Below, in pieces: positions 6,079 to 8,626 of a stretch of DNA of 8,626 bases. A program made the position numbers and the translations under genes. Origin of the DNA: Clostridia bacterium (GTDB taxonomy: Bacteria; Bacillota; Clostridia; Saccharofermentanales; UBA5734); NCBI GenBank assembly GCA_009929975.1, contig RZZF01000060.1, forward strand, positions 1 to 8,626, read 5' to 3'. The stretch's first letter is position 1. Each line of letters opens with the position of its first letter. The notes under the pieces were generated by a model. The model was not told the origin of the DNA. It did not search any database and was given only the letters and a program-made list of their open reading frames with translations.

Positions 6079-7808
6079 AGAACATTGCGCTATATGATGT
6101 TGTACCGATCAGGGACCTGCGTGACATGGTGCGCAAGAGTGCTCAGACCCATGCCGATAAACCCGTTTTTCTGGTCAAGGATCCGCGGGCCACACGGATT
6201 CAACCCGCGGGCCAGAATGATGCTTACCAGCCGGTGAGCTATCGCCAGTTCAGTCAGGATATCGATGCCTTCGGAACCCGGTTGAAGCAGCTGGGGATTG
6301 AGGGACTGCGTGTCGCGATCCTGGCCGAGACCCGCTATGAATGGTATGTGACCTATCTGGCAACCACCAATGGTGTCGGAGTGATCGTACCGCTTGACAA
6401 GGAACTCCCTCCCAATGAGATCGCCAGTCTCCTGCAGCGTTCTGGCGCGCAGGTTCTTGTTTACGCGTCATCAAAACGTAATGTCGTCGCGGCTGTTCGC
6501 AAGGATCTGCCGGCCCTTCATCATCTGGTGTGTATGGATGAGCCGGATGCTGAAGCGGGCGCGGACAGTTTCTGGAACTGGCTGGAGGCCGGAGCCGCGG
6601 CGCTGCAGGGCGGTGACAACACGTTTATTGACGCTGAAATCAATCCGGATATCCTCAGCGTTCTCCTGTTCACCTCGGGTACCACCGCGAAATCCAAAGC
6701 GGTCATGCTGTCGCACAAGAATATCTGTTCCAATCTGGAAGGTATGTGCCAGATGACCAAAATCGTCGCGGATGATGTCTTTCTTTCTGTTCTGCCCCTT
6801 CACCATACCTATGAATGCACCTGCGGTTTTCTCTGCCCGGTCTATCGGGGCGCGACGGTCGCGGTCTGTGAAGGACTGCGCCATATCACGAAAAATCTGC
6901 AGGAGGCAAAAGCGACCATTCTTCTTGTTGTGCCGCTGATGCTGGAGCTTTTCCACAAGCGGATCATGAAATCGGCAACGGCTGATCCGGCGCTGGCCAG
7001 GAAATTCCGGTTTGGGTTGGCCTTGAGCCGCTTGATGCGGAAACTGGGAATTGATAAGCGCCGCAGTCTTTTTTCCAGAATTCATGAAACATTCGGCGGC
7101 CATCTCCGGCTGCTGATCTCCGGTGGCGCGGCGATCGACCCGCAGATCATGACAGGGCTGCAAGATCTTGGACTCGATTGTATCCAGGGATATGGCCTGA
7201 CTGAATGCGCGCCGATTCTCGCCCTGAACCGTGATATTGATTTCAAGAATGAAGCTGCCGGATTGCCGCTGCCCGGTGTTGATATGAAGATTATCGATCA
7301 TGATGAGAACGGCATTGGTGAAATTGTCGGCCGCGGGCCCAATATCATGCTCGGCTATTTCGAGAATGAAGAGGCCACGCGGGAGGCCATCGACGAAGAA
7401 GGTTTCTTCCATACGGGCGATCTCGGCTATATTGATGTCGATGGCTTTGTCATCATCACGGGACGCAAGAAAAATGTGATCGTGACGAAAAACGGCAAAA
7501 ATATTTTCCCGGAGGAAATTGAGTTTCTGCTGAATCGCAGCGATTATATCCAGGAATGTCTCGTGACCGGCATCCAGGATGAAGACGGTGAGACGGTGGT
7601 CGCGGCGGAAATTTTCCCGAACATGGAAGCGGTTGAGGCAAAAATCAATGTGGCTGATCCGGCCGCTGATCAGGTAAGGACATTGATTGCCGAAGAAGTC
7701 CGCGATATCAATCATCAGCTGGCGCCGTACAAGTATATCCGGTCTTTTACGCTGCGGACGACAGAATTCGCCAAGACGACCTCAAAAAAAATCAAGCGGA
7801 ACATCTGA
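6075..7808 (+). CDS. Long-chain acyl-CoA synthetase (AMP-forming, ANL superfamily)
   Basis: This 577-residue enzyme adenylates a fatty acid with ATP and transfers it to coenzyme A, activating exogenous or recycled fatty acids. Adenylating-enzyme motifs run in order: the P-loop LLFTSGTTAKSKAVMLSH (197-214); HHTYE (243-247); ISGGAAID (348-355); the A5 motif GYGLTE (372-377); TGDLG (447-451, Asp449 binding the ribose); and the hinge GRKKNVIVTKNGKNIFPEEIE (463-483, Arg464). A C-terminal KKIKR (571-575) holds the likely catalytic Lys572. The P-loop reads TTAKSKA instead of the common TTGxPKG. I regard this as a clostridial-subfamily variant rather than damage, because all other motifs are intact. 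Chain length and substrate range are not readable; other carboxylic acids are possible. The start ATG has GGAGGA at 6065-6070, 4 bases away. No beta-oxidation genes are adjacent. A strong terminator follows, so it is probably monocistronic. Confidence 0.92.
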   Translation: MKNIALYDVVPIRDLRDMVRKSAQTHADKPVFLVKDPRATRIQPAGQNDAYQPVSYRQFSQDIDAFGTRLKQLGIEGLRVAILAETRYEWYVTYLATTNGVGVIVPLDKELPPNEIASLLQRSGAQVLVYASSKRNVVAAVRKDLPALHHLVCMDEPDAEAGADSFWNWLEAGAAALQGGDNTFIDAEINPDILSVLLFTSGTTAKSKAVMLSHKNICSNLEGMCQMTKIVADDVFLSVLPLHHTYECTCGFLCPVYRGATVAVCEGLRHITKNLQEAKATILLVVPLMLELFHKRIMKSATADPALARKFRFGLALSRLMRKLGIDKRRSLFSRIHETFGGHLRLLISGGAAIDPQIMTGLQDLGLDCIQGYGLTECAPILALNRDIDFKNEAAGLPLPGVDMKIIDHDENGIGEIVGRGPNIMLGYFENEEATREAIDEEGFFHTGDLGYIDVDGFVIITGRKKNVIVTKNGKNIFPEEIEFLLNRSDYIQECLVTGIQDEDGETVVAAEIFPNMEAVEAKINVADPAADQVRTLIAEEVRDINHQLAPYKYIRSFTLRTTEFAKTTSKKIKRNI

Positions 7809-7832
7809 CCGGCACGACGGTGAACACGAGAG

Positions 7833-7860
7833 AGGCCGGCAGCGTGCTGCCGGCTTTTTT
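7833..7860 (+). terminator. Intrinsic terminator of the acyl-CoA synthetase gene
   Basis: GCCGGCAGC (7835-7843) pairs perfectly with GCTGCCGGC (7846-7854), extended by a wobble and an A-T pair at the base, and runs straight into six T's (7855-7860). It begins 25 bases after the stop codon. It separates this gene from the thioredoxin gene. Confidence 0.92.
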
Positions 7861-7871
7861 CTGTGACCTGC

Positions 7872-7899
7872 ATTACAGTCGGCTTTCCGCGGGTATGAT
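7872..7899 (+). promoter_or_regulatory. Likely promoter of the thioredoxin gene
   Basis: ATTACA (7872-7877, 4/6 match to TTGACA) is followed after 16 bases by TATGAT (7894-7899, 5/6 match to TATAAT). It lies between the upstream terminator and the gene, where a new promoter is expected. The 5' leader would be about 40 bases. Confidence 0.5.
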
Positions 7900-7946
7900 A
7901 GACTGCGCTCAATTGACGATTGATGTAGTGAGACAGGAGGTCGAAA

Positions 7947-8435
7947 ATGATCGATCGAACAAAACGTATCTGGATCGGCGCGAGTGTCGCCTTGATTGCT
8001 CTGGTCATTGTACTAGTTCTGGTTTTGGGCCAGAAAGATCAGGCGGCTGAGGATGGCAGTCTGGAAGGGAAGGGCCCGGTTGTTGAGCTTGTATTCCAGG
8101 ATGGTGAGCTCAGGGCACTGCCGGTCAGCGACTTCAATCAACTTCTGGCGGATTCAGAACTTCCTGTTTTCGTCGACTTCTGGGCCGCGTGGTGCGGCCC
8201 GTGCAGGACCGCCGCCCCTTTCATCGACACATTGCCGCAGACCTTTGCCGGACAAGCCCGTGTTGTCAAGGTTGATGTGGATAACGCCCAGGTCATTGCC
8301 AGGGATTACGGTGTTCAATCGATCCCGCTCTTCGTGCTTTTCGACCAGGGCGATGTCGCGGATTACGCTGTCGGATATGGTGATGGCAGCGAAGATATTC
8401 TAACCGAGATGATCACCAATCGCGTTCAGCCATGA
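7947..8435 (+). CDS. Membrane-anchored thioredoxin-like protein
   Basis: This 162-residue thiol-disulfide protein has a short cytoplasmic start (MIDRTKR), one hydrophobic helix (about 8-28) and a thioredoxin fold from about residue 45, facing outside the cell. The active site is W82-C-G-P-C86 in VFVDFWAAWCGPC. The buried Asp77 and the cis-proline in QSIPLF (Pro127) are both present, so it looks catalytically complete. The CGPC dipeptide is that of reducing thioredoxins rather than of DsbA-type oxidases. There is no lipobox cysteine, so it is anchored by its helix or, less likely, cleaved and released. Probable roles are reduction or repair of disulfides in exported proteins; this is inferred, and no electron-donor (CcdA/DsbD-like) gene is in the window. 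The start is well supported by AGGAGG at 7935-7940. The gene has its own promoter between two terminators and appears monocistronic. Confidence 0.92.
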   Translation: MIDRTKRIWIGASVALIALVIVLVLVLGQKDQAAEDGSLEGKGPVVELVFQDGELRALPVSDFNQLLADSELPVFVDFWAAWCGPCRTAAPFIDTLPQTFAGQARVVKVDVDNAQVIARDYGVQSIPLFVLFDQGDVADYAVGYGDGSEDILTEMITNRVQP

Positions 8436-8470
8436 CGCTTGCATCTCCCTGCTGCCTGTGTCAGAATACA

Positions 8471-8490
8471 GGAGGAATAAGGTGACCTGA
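8471..8490 (+). other. Orphan Shine-Dalgarno followed by a two-codon frame
   Basis: GGAGGA (8471-8476) lies 5 bases before GTG (8482), but the frame reads GTG ACC TGA and stops. A short hairpin (CCTGT 8455-8459 with ACAGG 8468-8472) overlaps the site. No longer reading frame uses it. It may be the remnant of a lost gene or part of a small RNA; I cannot assign a function. Confidence 0.3.
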
Positions 8491-8555
8491 ACAGTCATCG
8501 GCGGGAGTGCTCAATGAATATACCCTGTCGTTCCAGCTGCAGAATGAGAATAATG

Positions 8556-8581
8556 ACCGGACATCTGTCCGGTTGTTTTTT
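8556..8581 (+). terminator. Intrinsic terminator downstream of the thioredoxin gene
   Basis: ACCGGACA (8556-8563) pairs perfectly with TGTCCGGT (8566-8573), with G-T wobbles possible below, followed by TTGTTTTTT. It lies 120 bases after the thioredoxin stop codon and would end that transcript or any short transcript from 8436 onward. Reading frames that cross it (from GTG 8507 or ATG 8514) are probably not genes. Confidence 0.88.
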
Positions 8582-8626
8582 CTATTCATCTGCGGCTTTT
8601 TGTTTTGTTCGGGATCAGTCTGTGAC

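Noticed and set aside
6663..6716. Variant P-loop (TTAKSKA in place of TTGxPKG) as a sign of an inactive acyl-CoA synthetase
   Set aside because: All other catalytic motifs, including Asp449, Arg464 and the C-terminal lysine, are present. I recognise this variant as usual in a Firmicute subfamily.
6810..6869. Cysteine cluster (Cys248, 250, 254, 265) in the acyl-CoA synthetase as a metal site
   Set aside because: It sits in the fatty-acid-binding core around HHTYE, where subfamily members vary between Cys and Phe as far as I recall. The spacing fits no known metal motif.
6471..7715. A 414-codon open frame on the minus strand
   Set aside because: It lies wholly opposite the acyl-CoA synthetase, whose sense frame carries all family motifs. 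The antisense product shows no recognisable domain and looks like a codon-bias shadow.
8507..8626. Two frames open to the window end (GTG 8507 and ATG 8514, the latter with GGGAG upstream)
   Set aside because: Both run straight through the strong intrinsic terminator at 8556-8581, and their short products show no family features. The window ends too soon to exclude them completely.

Overview
The window is 8.6 kb of compact, moderately GC-rich bacterial DNA carrying ordinary chromosomal housekeeping genes. Strong GGAGG-type ribosome binding sites, intrinsic terminators with T-tracts, a class II (Firmicute-type) GalT, a PgcA-like phosphohexomutase and a penicillin-binding protein with a C-terminal membrane anchor together suggest a Gram-positive Bacillota (Clostridia-like) organism. 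The species cannot be named from this sequence. I see no insertion sequence, phage gene, CRISPR array, tRNA or rRNA.

Layout. Positions 1-453 hold the 3' end of an ABC half-transporter. Positions 527-1750 encode a secreted, membrane-anchored D-Ala-D-Ala carboxypeptidase, followed after 21 bases by a VTT-domain (TVP38/TMEM64, DedA-like) membrane protein at 1772-2455. These three genes face the same way with no terminator visible between them. After a 92-base leader with short repeats comes galT (2548-4074). It converges on a phosphoglucomutase/phosphomannomutase gene (complement 4085-5851). The two stop codons are only 10 bases apart and both lie inside one 18-bp perfect palindrome. A divergent regulatory region (5852-6074) separates the mutase from a long-chain acyl-CoA synthetase (6075-7808), which ends at a strong intrinsic terminator. 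A membrane-anchored thioredoxin (7947-8435) with its own likely promoter follows. The last 190 bases contain an orphan Shine-Dalgarno and a second intrinsic terminator, but no gene I can support.

How the genes relate. GalT makes glucose-1-phosphate from galactose-1-phosphate, and the mutase converts glucose-1-phosphate to glucose-6-phosphate, so the convergent pair covers two consecutive steps of galactose use. Galactokinase and UDP-galactose epimerase are not in the window. The carboxypeptidase, the VTT protein and possibly the ABC transporter are envelope functions. The acyl-CoA synthetase and the thioredoxin each appear to be separate transcription units.

I did not find a convincing undescribed system. 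The part most worth a second look is the leader of the acyl-CoA synthetase gene. It combines operator-like inverted repeats around the promoter, a 26-codon upstream reading frame that starts at the predicted transcription start and overlaps the gene's start codon as ATGA, and mutually exclusive hairpins, one of which can mask the ribosome binding site.
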